Shown: positions 47,740-58,270 of the stretch, one piece after another
Numbering within the stretch: position 1 is the first letter of the stretch
Layout of the letters: each line of letters starts with the position of its first letter
Source: Chlorella sorokiniana
Lineage: Eukaryota; Chlorophyta; Trebouxiophyceae; Chlorellales; Chlorellaceae
DNA length: 64,000 bases
Direction: 5' to 3'
Assembly: GCA_025917655.1 (NCBI GenBank)
Contig: CP084619.1
Location: 3,205,001 to 3,269,000 of the forward strand
Program-made: the position numbers and the translations under genes
The notes under the pieces: generated by a model
The model's input: the letters and a program-made list of their open reading frames with translations, nothing else
The model's database searches: none
What the model was told of the DNA's origin: nothing

Positions 47740-50700
47740 TCATGGCGGGGCCTCCTGCACCGCTGCCTCCGTTGTTGGCTGAGTGGCCATGGCCCTGCCG
47801 CTGCATGCCGGCGTGCTGAGGAGCGGATGCAGCAGCTGGCAATAGACTGCTCGCATCTTGTGTGCCCACTCTTCCACGTGTTGCTTGGCAGAGGCGGCTC
47901 GGTCGCCATCGGGGAAGGACAGCACCCAGTGGCCGCTGCAGGGTTGGGATGGCAAGGTCTTTGTGGCCGGGCGCAGCCAGTACGGCCACTGGAAAGGGTG
48001 GTGGCCAGGGAATGCATCGTGAGTCACCTGAGCAGATGCTTGTGAAGGTTGAGAAGCACATTCCCTGGGTGCGAGGCCTGCAGCACCTTGAGAAGCCCGC
48101 GCAGCGGCGGGCGAACCTGCAGGGACGGGTGCAGCGCGGGAGAAGGTATCAGGCAGCCAGCTCCCACGCCCTCTGCTGCTAGTCAGGCCCAGCCAGCAGC
48201 CTCCTGTTATATGCCAATGTGCCGTGGCCCAACACCCTGCTTGCCTCCACATGCAGCCAGCGCGGGTGGCGCGGGTCCAGCTGCGGCTGCTCCCATGAGG
48301 GGAGCCACCGACAGGACCAGCCCCGTCTCTGGCTGAGCACCTGGGTCTGCCACCAGACACACGGGTGCGGCAGCTGCCACCTGCTGCACCACCGTCGGCT
48401 TGGCCACGGCCAGGTCTGCAGTGACAAGAGGGAGGCAGGGGTGGATGCATGCACGGCGGAGGCAGCAGGCTGTGCGGGCGCCGCAAGCAGAGCTGCGCAG
48501 CCCAGCGGACCGCAGTGGCCCCCAAAAGAGGCAGCACCAGGCCATCTCACCGGGCGTGGCCCCAGCCTTGACGGCGGAGGGCAGCCCCTCCACCGCAAAG
48601 TACGCAGCCCGCTCCTCGCCCCGCTTGAAGCACACGCTGCACTGCATGCGCTGGCTGGAGGCCAGCCCAATCTGCGCCCCCTCCCGCACCTCCCCCGCCC
48701 GCACGTCTCCCTCGCTGGGGGCGGGGCAGGGGGCAGCATCGGCACGTCCCCCCAGCAGGGCAGCCTGCAGCTGCAGCACTGCCACAGCCTCCGCCGCAAC
48801 AAGGTAGGCCTGCTTGGCGGAGAACGCTGCAGAGTCGGGCCCCGCGGCGGCGCCGTCACGTGCTGTTGAGCCCTGCTGCCAGCGGAGCTCCTGCACCAGC
48901 ACAGCCTGCACAGCAGGGGGGCACTGCCCGTCGCGCCACCAGAGCGGGTGCGGCGGGAGGCAGCGCGGCGCGCCCACAAAGCATGCCACCCCTAAAGCCA
49001 TCCAGCCAGGCAAGCGCACCGCCCGGCTGCCCCACCTGCATCCACGTCTGCACCGCCACATGCACCGGGCCGGGCCCTGAGCGCAGGGACGGCCTGCCGG
49101 CAGCGCCCCCACTCCCAGGCCACCAGCGACGGCAGCGCATCAGGCCAGCGCCCCTGCAGCTGCTGCCGCAGGGCTGCCCGCCGCCGCGCCGCTGCTGCGT
49201 CCAGCATGCTGCGCTGAGCGGGGGTCAGCTGCGCGCCACCCTTACCCACCGACAGCAGCTGGTTGAGCAGCCAGCCCAGGGTGGCCAGCGACAGCGGCGG
49301 CAGCAGATCGGAGGACAGCAGGCCCAGCAGGGCATCTGCCACCTCACCAAACTGCTGCTCAGCATGCTGCGCTATCTGCGCCTGGGCCTGCTGCTGCCCC
49401 TGCCCCTGCGGCTGCTGCTGCTGCTCCTGCTGCGAAGCAGGGGGAGGCGAGGCCCCCGTCTGCTGCTGCTGCTGCTCATGCTGCCCGTGCTGCTGCTGCC
49501 CCTCATGTCTCAACCGAACAGAAAGCTCGCCGTCTGGCCGCACGTCAAAACTCAACCGCACACGGCCGGCATCCCTGCTGCTGTCGCCGCGGTGGCAGCT
49601 GCTGCCAGCACCGTTGCAAGCGTGCAAGCGACCGGCCTCCGCCTGCTGCAGCAGCTGCTGGCGGGCGGCGGCGGCTGCCGGTGGGGGTGCCGGTGCGGGC
49701 TCCAGCACCTGGCTGCCCAGTGGGCTGTCCCCTACGAGCGCCTGCAGCAGCTGGCGCTGCTTCCTGCGCCGCAGCGGCAGCAAGCCTGCAGCGGGGCCAG
49801 GAAGCGCAGGGTGCTCACGTCAGCTGGGCAGGCGAATCCCTGGTTCTGACAGGCGGCTATGTGCGGGCAGAGCCTGCGGAATGCAGGCTGCCCGGCGCAC
49901 CTATGAACTCCAGCTGCTCCTCGCTGGCCGCCCTGCTCTGCAGCAACGCTGCAAGCACGCGCACAGCGGCAGCCGCTACCTGCGCGTCTTGGTCACGCAG
50001 CATGCCCAACACCGTCTGGCGGTACACTGCGGGGCTGTACTGCAGCCGTGCCAGCACCGCCAGCGGCAACTGCCACTTGGCAGCTGCCCGCTGCTCGTCA
50101 GGCGACCCTGGCCGGCTGCCCGCGGGGCTGCCGCTTCTGCTGCCAGCCGCGGCGCCGCCGCCCAGCAGGGCAGACACAAGCACCGCCAGCACATGCTGGT
50201 CTGTGACAGCCCTGAAGAGGCGCTCAAACACATACAGGCTGCACAGGGGCCCCACGCTGCCGCGCTGCACCGTCCGCAGAGCACCCACATCCCTCGCCGG
50301 CAGCACCCTGCCAGCCCCTCCGCCTGCGAAGGCAGCAGGCACAGCAGGCAGGCCCTGCTGGCCCACGCTGTCGCCGGTCAGGGTGAGCGCTGCGATGTGC
50401 TGCACCGCCACGTCATCCTGGATCAGCGGCCAGAAGAGGACGGGGCCCACAAACGCCTGCCAAAGGCAGTCCAGCAGCAGCGTGCGCAGGCCCTCCACGC
50501 CTGCGGGTGAAGCAGGGCGGGCGAGGGCTTGCGCATGAGTTGCGACGAACGTCCAGCCCGGCACACAGGCAGCAGGGCCCAGCATGACCAGCCCCGTTGC
50601 GGCCCACAGGGCGTACCCTTGCTTTGGTGTGATGCAGCCACCTCCACTACCACCACCACCACCACCCCACCCACCCGTGGCCAGCACGTCGTTGCAGTAC

Positions 50701-52147
50701 GACAGCAGGTCCTCCACCTCCGCCAGGCACGACTCCACGGCCCCCAGCGCCTGAGGGCTGGCCACGTCCCACGCCGACAGCAGGCGGTCCAGGGCCTGCA
50801 CCAGTTGGTTGGTGGCAGCTCCTCAGCCAGCCCGCGGCTGCCCATCAGCTGCCCTGCACCTGCCATCAAATCCCCGCGAAAGCAGGCGCTGATCGGCAGC
50901 ACCGTCACCCGCACCCACCCTGTCGCCAAGCCCCACCTGGCACTGCTCCGCGATGTACGCCGCCAGCTGCGAGAAGTAGGCGGCGGCGGGGCGCGAGGCC
51001 ACAAACTGCTGCACCGACGGCAGCGGGATGGCATACACGTTGAGGGTGAGCGTCTTCACCGCGGTGCGCACCATGGGGTCCCTGCATGGGGGGGGTGAAG
51101 AGCGTGTGTGTGTGTGGGGGCGGGGGCAGCCAACCTTCCATCTGCTGCTGCAAGCCAAGGTAAGGCTGACTCCACACCCACACCCACACCCACACCCACG
51201 CCCACGCCCAGCTCCACACCAGCGCAGCTGCCGTGCCAGGTCCACGCGCGCCGCTGCCCCCACCTGTGGTTCACAAACTTGATGGACTCGGTGTAGAGGG
51301 GGAAGGAGGCGGCGCGCGGGCTGCTGCCAGGGGAGCCCCCTCCTGGGCCCGCCGCCTGGAAGAAGAACTGCACCGTGGCCTCGTTCAGCTTCAGGCTGAT
51401 GGTCTTCAGCAGGTTGACGTAGTAGCCCTGCACGGGGCACGGGCAGGCAAGGGCTGCAAAAATTGCTGCAAAACCTCTGCATGGCAAGGAACCCTATCCC
51501 CCCAAGCAGAGGCTGCCCTCACCAGCACTTCGTCATCCTCAAAGTCGAAGCGCATGGACACTATCTCGTTGATGTGGTTGTTGGAGAAGAGGTAGTAGAC
51601 GGTCTGCTGGTTGCGCAGGTTCTGAATCAGGATGGACAGCGTCTGCAGCACCTGCATGGCCACATTGCCACGCCCGGTTGCTGCGCTGCTGCAGAATCCG
51701 GTTGAAGTGGGCCAGCAGGTTCTCGGTGAGGAAGTACTCCACCATGGCGGCGTCGTGCTGGTCGCCCCTGTGTGAGTGAGGGGGGCGGGGCAGTCGTGAG
51801 CCAGGGCTGGCGGTGGCCCACAAAAGCGACGCGTGAGGGAGCGGCGACCGGCCCACAACCATGCATCGAATAGCCTGACAAGCGCTATGTTTGGAAGCAA
51901 CACGGGCGGGGGCTGTGCACTGCCCCGGACGCTGGCGCCAGCCGCCGCCTTGGACGAGCGCTCACCAGATGACCAGCTCGGCGATGGAGCGCAGCGCCTC
52001 CACCACCGTGTCCCGGTTGGAGTCGCTGATCACTGGGTTACGCAGCAGCACGCTGTGCAGATGCTGCATCTCCTGCACGCTGAAGCGCTCGTGGGTGGGT
52101 GCGGAGCCAAAGAGCGCGGACCAAAACCCGCGCTGCCGCTCCGCCAT
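47740..52147 (-). CDS. CLEC16A: CLEC16A/TT9 (GFS9) family membrane-trafficking protein
   Basis: Family members act at Golgi/endosomes; plant TT9/GFS9 is needed for vacuolar trafficking and animal CLEC16A (fly Ema) for endosome maturation and mitophagy. Start ATG at 52147 ([14 protein letters not shown]). The FPL domain is clear: [31 protein letters not shown], joined across an intron to [90 protein letters not shown] and [20 protein letters not shown] follow. The rest is less conserved and includes [18 protein letters not shown], a Gln-rich insert near 49400-49500, [15 protein letters not shown] and [19 protein letters not shown]. The end, [20 protein letters not shown], matches the CLEC16A C-terminal region. 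One slip is likely near 51670. The stop is at 47740. Confidence 0.93.
51171..51210. repeat. Hexamer repeat (CACACC)n in an intron
   Basis: Several CACACC units grade into CACGCC units, within an intron of the minus-strand CLEC16A-like gene between the [13 protein letters not shown] exon and the [10 protein letters not shown] exon. Confidence 0.9.
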
Positions 52148-52515
52148 AGTGGCGGCAGGTGTTGGGTCAAGCCCCGATCAAGGCGTTGGCCTGCTGAGCC
52201 GCAGCCACAGGTGATGTCTGCAAAGTTGCTACCAGTTAAGGGGTGGCAGACTGCCCGGTTTCATAATTTGCTGCAGGAGCAGACTGCGCAGAGCCGCTGC
52301 ACACTCCCACTTGGAGTAGTCTGAGTCATGATCAGCCTCACGGTCAAAAAGATCGGACGGGAGGGCCCAAAGGCTGCCTTGACTGGAGGCTGCTGGGCCT
52401 GCTTTGCAGGTTCTGGGCATTTGCCTTTCGCTTCTAGCGTGCATTGCGGCTCAAATCGTGGTCACTCGCTGCACACCGGGGGGCCCACAGGTCAAGCACC
52501 GCTGCTCAAGCGGCC
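52148..52515. promoter_or_regulatory. Divergent promoter, CLEC16A-like gene and VMS1
   Basis: 368 bp between two divergent start codons; it must hold both promoters and 5' UTRs. No open frame with coding character is seen. No TATA box was identified. Confidence 0.5.
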
Positions 52516-54076
52516 ATGGCGAAACCAGTTCCCCTTGGCACGCTTTTCGAGCTTCCTTTGGAGTCATTTGGTGGCGCTGCAGCTAATGAAAATGACATCA
52601 CAGCAGCGGCACTTCAGGAATTGGAGCTGGATGGCGCCGTCAGCCTGGCCGCGGCCGACAGCAGCGTCGCTCTCCCAACCGCCCCTCTCAAACCAGCCAG
52701 TCCAACCTGCATAGCCTGTGGCATTGGCGTGGACGGCGCCCTGGATTTGCGTCCGCGGAGGAGCAGCGCCGCCACTTCTCCCTGGACTGGCATAGATACA
52801 ATGTCAAGCGGCGGGCGGTGGGCAGGGAGCGGGTTAGCCAGGACGATTTTGAAGCTCTGCTGGAGGATGAGCGGCAGGAGGTGGGCTCCATCTCTGGCAG
52901 CGAGTCAGAGCAGAGTGACGGCGAGGACGATGAGGATGCGGCGCCCGGGTTAGATTCGCGAGCGGTGGGACCCCAGTTTGCCTTCACTGCAGCAGGTGCG
53001 CAGGATCGGATCCACTTGGCCAGCACTGTAGGCCGCCCCCACACCGCGCCCCACTCGCACGGTGCCTGCAGGTTGGCCATCCAGCTTGCTGTACAGCCAG
53101 TGCATACCAGTGCCTCCTTGCCTGTCACACCATGCAGGCGGCAAGCGTTATGCTGTGTGGCGGCCGCTGGTGGCCCCAGACCGAGAGCGCTCAGCAGGCC
53201 CCGCGCCCCCGCCCAGCCAGTGCCTAGCCTCGCTGAGGCGCCTGCGCGAGCAGGGCGCGCGCTGGGCGGTGATCATGCTGCGGGGCGGCCACTTTGCTGC
53301 AGCCGTCTTTTCTGTGGACCCCGCTCGTGTGGCCAACACGCGCCAGCCCGACAAGTTTGAGGTGTTGGCGCACAAGAGCGCACACCGCTATGTCGTCAGG
53401 TGCGGCGGGAGTGGTGGTGGTGGGCAGCGGGTGGGTGGTGGCAGGGGAGGCGGTGGGAGGGGACCAGCTGGGTATGACGTCCAGCTGGGCCAACTCACCG
53501 CACAGCCCATGAAGCAGCACGACTGGCTGCCGACAGGTCGTCGACCCTCCAGCTCAGCAGCCCCCTACCCCTGGGTGGTGCAGGGCGGGCCAGGGCGGCA
53601 AGCAGTCGGCCAAGGACGCCAGCGGCAAGTACGCTCGCTCCGCCGGCTCGCGCCTGCGCCGCTACAACGAGGCCGCCCTGCAGCGGGACGTGGCCGAGGC
53701 GCTGAGCGGCTGGCGGGAGCTGCTGGCGGGCTGCGGCCTCGTCTTCGTGCATGCTCCCTCCTCAAACTGGCAGCAGCTGTTTGGTGGCGATGCGCCGCTG
53801 TTGGATGGCACCGACGAGCGCATCAGGTGGGCCCCATCAGCACAAACCTTGGCGGGGTGGTGACCGTGCGGCGCGAGCTGTCAGGAGCTCCCTCCTCAGC
53901 TGTTTCCTGTCCTGCACCGTAACAACGACCCAGCTGCCGCCACATCCAACCGGTTCATTGCGTGTGCCTCCCAGGCGGGTGCCCTTCACCACGAGGCGGC
54001 CAACCTTCAGCGAGACCAAGCGCATCATGCGTGTCCTGGTCACGCTGTACCAGCTGCCCGATGTGGAGGCGGAGCG

Positions 54077-54111
<35 letters not shown>

Positions 54112-54599
54112 CAGGACAGCAGCAGCAGCAGCCACAAGCGCAGGAGGCAGCTGCCAGGCAGGGCACGGAGCAGGCGCCGGCATCTCCAGCAGCTGAGGCC
54201 GCTGCGGCAGCGGCAGCAGCAGCAGAGGAGGAGTCGCGGCGCAAGAAGGCGGAGAAGCGGGCACGGCAAAGGCACGGCAGAAGGAGCAGCGGCAGGCCGA
54301 GGCAGCGGCCAGCAAGGCGGCCGCTGAAGAAGCGGCACGGCAGGCGGCGGACGACGAGATTGGCAGGGCGGCGGCGGCGGTGGCAGCCATGAGCAGCAAA
54401 CTCACCGCCAAGCCCCTCCCAGTGAGCGGCAGCACAGGCGCCGGCAAGGCAAGTGGCAGCAGGGGGTGAGGCCACCCCAGCTGTCAGCCAAGCCCCGCGT
54501 CAACGAGAGCGCCCAGTGCGACGCGCACGGCTGGCAGCGGCGGCGGAGGCTCGCATGAAGGCCCTGCAAGATGCCGCCAAGCAGCAGCAGCTGCACTGA
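52516..54599 (+). CDS. VMS1: Vms1/ANKZF1 peptidyl-tRNA hydrolase of ribosome quality control
   Basis: Vms1 cuts stalled peptidyl-tRNA on 60S subunits and works with Cdc48. Exons 52516-52995, 53138-53399, 53584-53826 and 53975-54599. The N-terminal zinc finger reads CIACGIG, then FASAEEQRRHFSLDWHRYNV one frame over, so one base is missing near 52747. The release-factor-like domain includes KRYAVWRPLVAPD, WAVIMLRGGHFAAAVFS and AHRYVVR. The catalytic GGxQ loop follows across an intron: AGQGGKQSAKDASGKYARSA, with GSRLRRYNEAALQRDVAEAL, and FVHAPSSNWQQLFGG closes the fold. RVPFTTRRPTFSETKRIMRV starts the helical part, followed by a Gln run and an Ala/Arg/Lys coiled coil. The C-terminal end is best read as EARMKALQDAAKQQQLH with TGA at 54597-54599. 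A closer stop at 54467-54469 is possible if no frame change occurs. Confidence 0.93.
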
Positions 54600-55159
54600 C
54601 GAGGCTGCAGCGGCACCTCGCTGCTGTGGCTGCTGGGCTGATGGCTGCCGGGCCGTGTGGCTGCCGCTGCCGCAGGATAGCGGGCGCCTCAGGCTGGAGC
54701 ATGTGCTCTTCCTGGCAGCGGCGGCAGCAGTTGTGGTAGCTGTGGGTGGCAAAAGGCATGGCCCTCCGCGCGCCAGATGAAAGGTCTTGTTGTTGGCCCT
54801 GGCGTGCACTGCGTGTTGAATGGAGCACATTGGAGCTGCCATTGTAAAATGCAGTCAGTTTCAGGTTTGGCACGCTATTTTACATTGAACAGGATCCAAA
54901 CCAACCCCTTTTGGCGGGAACAAGGACAATACAAGCAAAATGCGCCCGTAGTGCCAATGGAGTACTGCGCCCTCTTGACCACGAGCTGGAAACGAAATGT
55001 AGCTCATGTATGCAACTTCAATTTTCCAACCCGCTCAATTGACATCGATGCTGCCCTGAGGAGCACAGCCTGCTATCAGCACAACGATAGCTAGCGCCTG
55101 TTGCAGTTTGTTCTTTGCACGGTGGTCGAGTTACATACGTGTGCGCCAATTAGGCCGCG
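54600..55159. other. Intergenic region after VMS1
   Basis: About 560 bp; GC falls sharply after 54780. TGTAA lies at 54843-54847, a plausible VMS1 poly(A) signal. Promoter of the next gene lies to the right. No coding signal seen. Confidence 0.6.
54843..54847 (+). terminator. TGTAA polyadenylation motif, VMS1
   Basis: TGTAA 244 bases after the VMS1 stop, in a local AT-rich patch. Confidence 0.4.
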
Positions 55160-57140
55160 ATGAGCAAGGGCCCCGAAATAGACGCCGCTGCGGCGCGCAA
55201 AGTGGTGGACGCTATGCTCCGAGTTCAAGCTGCCCAAAGCATCAGAGGTAATGAAGTGCATGGCCCGGCAATACAGCAGCTATTCCCATCATGAGCCGAC
55301 CCAAGCCGCCACCGCCGCCACTTCGTGCTGCTGCCTTGCGCAAAAACCTTTGACGAGCGTCTTGTTGCAGGAGGAGCTACGCAGTTTGAGCCGGGAAGAA
55401 TGGATGCAGCGGTTTGGCGGCATGCTGCAGAGCGAGCAGCACTTTGAAAAGCGGTCCCCTGCATGGAACTACGACCAGAACAGCTGGTGGGTGCCACTCC
55501 CGTTGCCGCTGGCCTGCTGTTGCAGGTCTCGCTTGCAAGCGCAAGGTAGCCACCTTGCTTCAGGCCATAGGACAGTGCCATCAAGGGGCTCTCTGCTTGT
55601 GCTCGGCTGCTCATGATGGGCTGGTCACCCCGCAGGTGGTTCAAGGAGGTGGGGCGTGCCGGCGGCGAGCAGCCGCTGTGGATGCGGCGGCAGTGGCACG
55701 TGCCGGAGCTGGACTGCCCGCCGGGCGCGACCCCCAGGCCCAGACGCTGGACCAGCGGCGCGCCGCGGGGGAGGTGCCGCTGTGGGCGGAGCGCATGAAC
55801 CTGCGGGGCAGCAAGCAGGGGCCGCAGAGCCGCACCATCTACGGCTACCGCGAGGAGTACAAGCCCAGCCAGAAGACGGAGGCGCGCAGCATGGTGAGCC
55901 TGGCCGCATGCGCTGACACGGCTGGTCTGTGAGGATGCGTCAGGCAGGCAGCGTGCAGCACAGCTGGCGTGGTGGCGCCGACTAACGGGGTGACCGCAGC
56001 GGTGCCGTGACCGCCCACCCCGGGTGACCGCAGCCATGTAGTGACTGCCCACACCTCCTCCTCACCTGCCCCTCCTGCTCGCAGTACGAGCGATATCAGC
56101 CAGCCTTTGATCGCGTGCTGAAAGAGGAGCTGCCCGATGCGGCAGATCCGCCTGGTGCGCAGCGCAGCGAAAGCTCCTTTGATTGAGCGTTCAACTGATG
56201 GGACCCTCTGTGCAATTTCTCCACCCCGGCCTTGAGAACAGCCTTGCAAGCCCGCCTGCGGATGGGCTGCCCCCACCCTTGTCTGCCCTCCCCTCCTGCT
56301 GCAGATGGGCGGTACTGGAAGGCGGGCGTGGCGCAGGGCGTGAGCGCCAACCCGTATGAGAAGCGGCTGGTGACGTCGGCGCGGCGCAAGCCCATCGTGG
56401 TGGGGCCGCGCAGCGCGCAGGTCGTGGTGGATGGCGAGAGCCACACGCTGGGGGCCGCCGTCACCGACATCGCGTGGCTGCAGTGAGCGCCGCCCGCGCC
56501 GCCGCCTCGCTCGCATGCGCTGGCAGGCCCTTGCCCGCCCCTGTTGCTTTGCGTCGCACTGCTGCCGAGCAGGGAGCACCTGGGTCTGATGAGCCTTGTG
56601 CCGCCCGCATGGCATCCCCCGCAATGCAGCCCGCACTGCGAGCTGGCGGCGTACACCACCGAGCACCCGGTGTATCGCCACATCAACATGCGCATGCAGG
56701 CGAGTTACCGTGCGGGGCCGTGTTCATGCAGCACCGGCTGGGGCTCGATGTTGGCTTGAGGTTGCTGCGTGGTATTGAACCAAGCCGCCCTGATTGTACC
56801 TTGGCACACCCGCCAGTTGAGGCCAGCTTTTGTGCCTCCCCTGCACTGCAGACCACCCAGTCATCGGGTGTGAGCGGCGAGCAGGCCCTGGCGGAGGTGC
56901 TGCACATGACCAAGGAGATCTTTGGGGTGGTGGGCCAGGGCATGGAGGAGGCAGCAGCCAGGGAGCTGGGTGAGCAGCGGCGGCGCCAGGCGCGCTCAAC
57001 GCATGCACGCGTGTTCTGCTGACTCCAATACCTTCGTGTAGCATCGCTGCGGTTTGCCCGGGGCCTGACTGTGTTCCCATCCTTTGATGCACCCCGCAGA
57101 CCGGCAGCAAAAAGAGCAGGCGGCCATTGACAAGTTGTAG
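55160..57140 (+). CDS. Fusion of an unknown N-terminal domain with an RPB11-fold domain
   Basis: Exons: 55160-55247, 55371-55486, 55636-55893, 56085-56154, 56305-56482, 56630-56699, 56852-56969 and 57100-57140. The first ~230 residues match no family I know: MSKGPEIDAAAARKVVDAML, WMQRFGGMLQSEQHFEKRS, WNYDQNSWWFKEVGRAGGE, TIYGYREEYKPSQKTEARSM and DGRYWKAGVAQGVSANPYEK. The last ~110 residues have the RPB11/AC19 fold: VVVDGESHTLGAAVTDIAW, HCELAAYTTEHPVYRHINMR, MQTTQSSG and EVLHMTKEIFGVVGQG. They are clearly similar to the RPAC2-like gene next door, sharing HTLG, the HPH-x-x-LA-x-YT-x-EHP pattern, QTT and LHMTKEI. This copy has two introns inside the domain; the neighbour has none. The intron after 56699 is GC-AG (gcgagt). 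Exons 1 and 2 do not join in phase as written, and one slip is likely near 55730. Confidence 0.75.
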
Positions 57141-57409
57141 AGGCGCCCGGTGCTTACGGCAAGGCGGTTACCTTGTGTACCAACAACACAATGTCATATA
57201 GAAAGCTGTCTTGTCAAAACTATGAAAGCAGAACATCAGGTTCAAAGAGAACCCGTCAATCGTACCTCCAGTGCAGCCCCGCCGCGCTGCACACATGCTG
57301 TTCAACTGTTCACTGTTTGCTCAAGCTCAACGGGTGCCAGAACGTGTCTTACAACTGGATGCTGGTCTTATGACCTTCACTGTGAGCTGAAAGAGGAACC
57401 CACAGGCAC

Positions 57410-58046
57410 ATGTCGAACGAGTTGGTGCCCGCAGGTGCGCAAGCTCGTTGCTTGTTAGTTATGAGTTTCCCGCGATATCTATACCCTCAATGATCATTTC
57501 CGGTCAACCGCAGAGCCGACCGAGGCTGCAGAGCCGAACGAGGAGGAGCAAAGCTCTATTGTGCTTGCTTTGGGCGATGAAAGTGAGAAAAGAGCTGTGA
57601 TGGCGGCATGCATGAGCTCCGGGAAGCGTTCGCGTGCAACGGCAGCAGCAAGGCATTGCCACCGCTGCCCGCTGCTGCTGTCTTCAAAAACTGACGCTTG
57701 GTGGCCCTCTTGTGCAGCGCACACGCTTGGGAACGCCCTGCGGGACGTGATGTGGTCGCATCCGCACGTGCAGCTGGCGTCGTACACGCAGGAGCACCCC
57801 AGCGCGAATGAGATCATTGTGCGGTGCCAGACGACGGGTGTGATCCCTGCGGAGCAGGCGGTTGTGGAGGCGCTGCACATGACCAAGGAGATCCTCACGC
57901 ACATAGGGGCCACCATGGATGATGCGGTGGCGCGGTGGGAGCAGCAGCACGGCCCTGTTGGCGGCAGCAGCCGACAGCAGGCACAGCAGGGCGCACCGCG
58001 GGTGGAACGTCCAAAGAGCGACGAAGACATGGAAGAGGCCAGCTGA
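57410..58046 (+). CDS. RPAC2: RNA polymerase I/III subunit AC2-like (RPAC2/AC19)
   Basis: AC19 pairs with AC40 in the assembly platform of Pol I and Pol III. Exons 57410-57434 (MSNELVPA), 57514-57582 and 57718-58046, in frame throughout. After an acidic N-terminus comes SSIVLALGDETHTLGNALRD, the typical AC19/RPB11 start. MWSHPHVQLASYTQEHPSAN, IIVRCQTTGVIPAEQAVVEA and LHMTKEILTHIGATMDDAVA follow. The tail ends RPKSDEDMEEAS. The length is normal for AC19. The QTT after the second strand also occurs in RPB11, so Pol II RPB11 is the alternative; HTLGNALR and HPSxNxIxxR fit AC19 better. It starts 270 bp after the stop of the related fusion gene on the same strand. Confidence 0.85.
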
Positions 58047-58119
58047 TGCATGCATCCTGGGCATTCGATTGTTCAATGTTTTTACACAATTGTTGCGGTC
58101 CATTATTCATGTGATGTTT

Positions 58120-58124
58120 TGTAA
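58120..58124 (+). terminator. TGTAA polyadenylation motif, RPAC2-like gene
   Basis: TGTAA 74 bases after the stop of the RPAC2-like gene. Confidence 0.5.
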
Positions 58125-58270
58125 AAGGCTGACAAACTGCGGCAGTGTTGCCAAGTACCAGCATGGTTGCCACCGAACTACACACTTTGAACCGGTCACT
58201 GCTGAGACTCACAGCCAAACGAGCGTAAGCTGACACAGATCTTTCCCTTTAACCCCAACAACATGTACGG

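Noticed and set aside
47740-54599. A protein quality-control gene cluster (CLEC16A-like, Vms1, OTU, papain)
   Set aside because: The genes are spread over tens of kilobases with unrelated genes between, and eukaryotic neighbours of this kind are usually coincidental.
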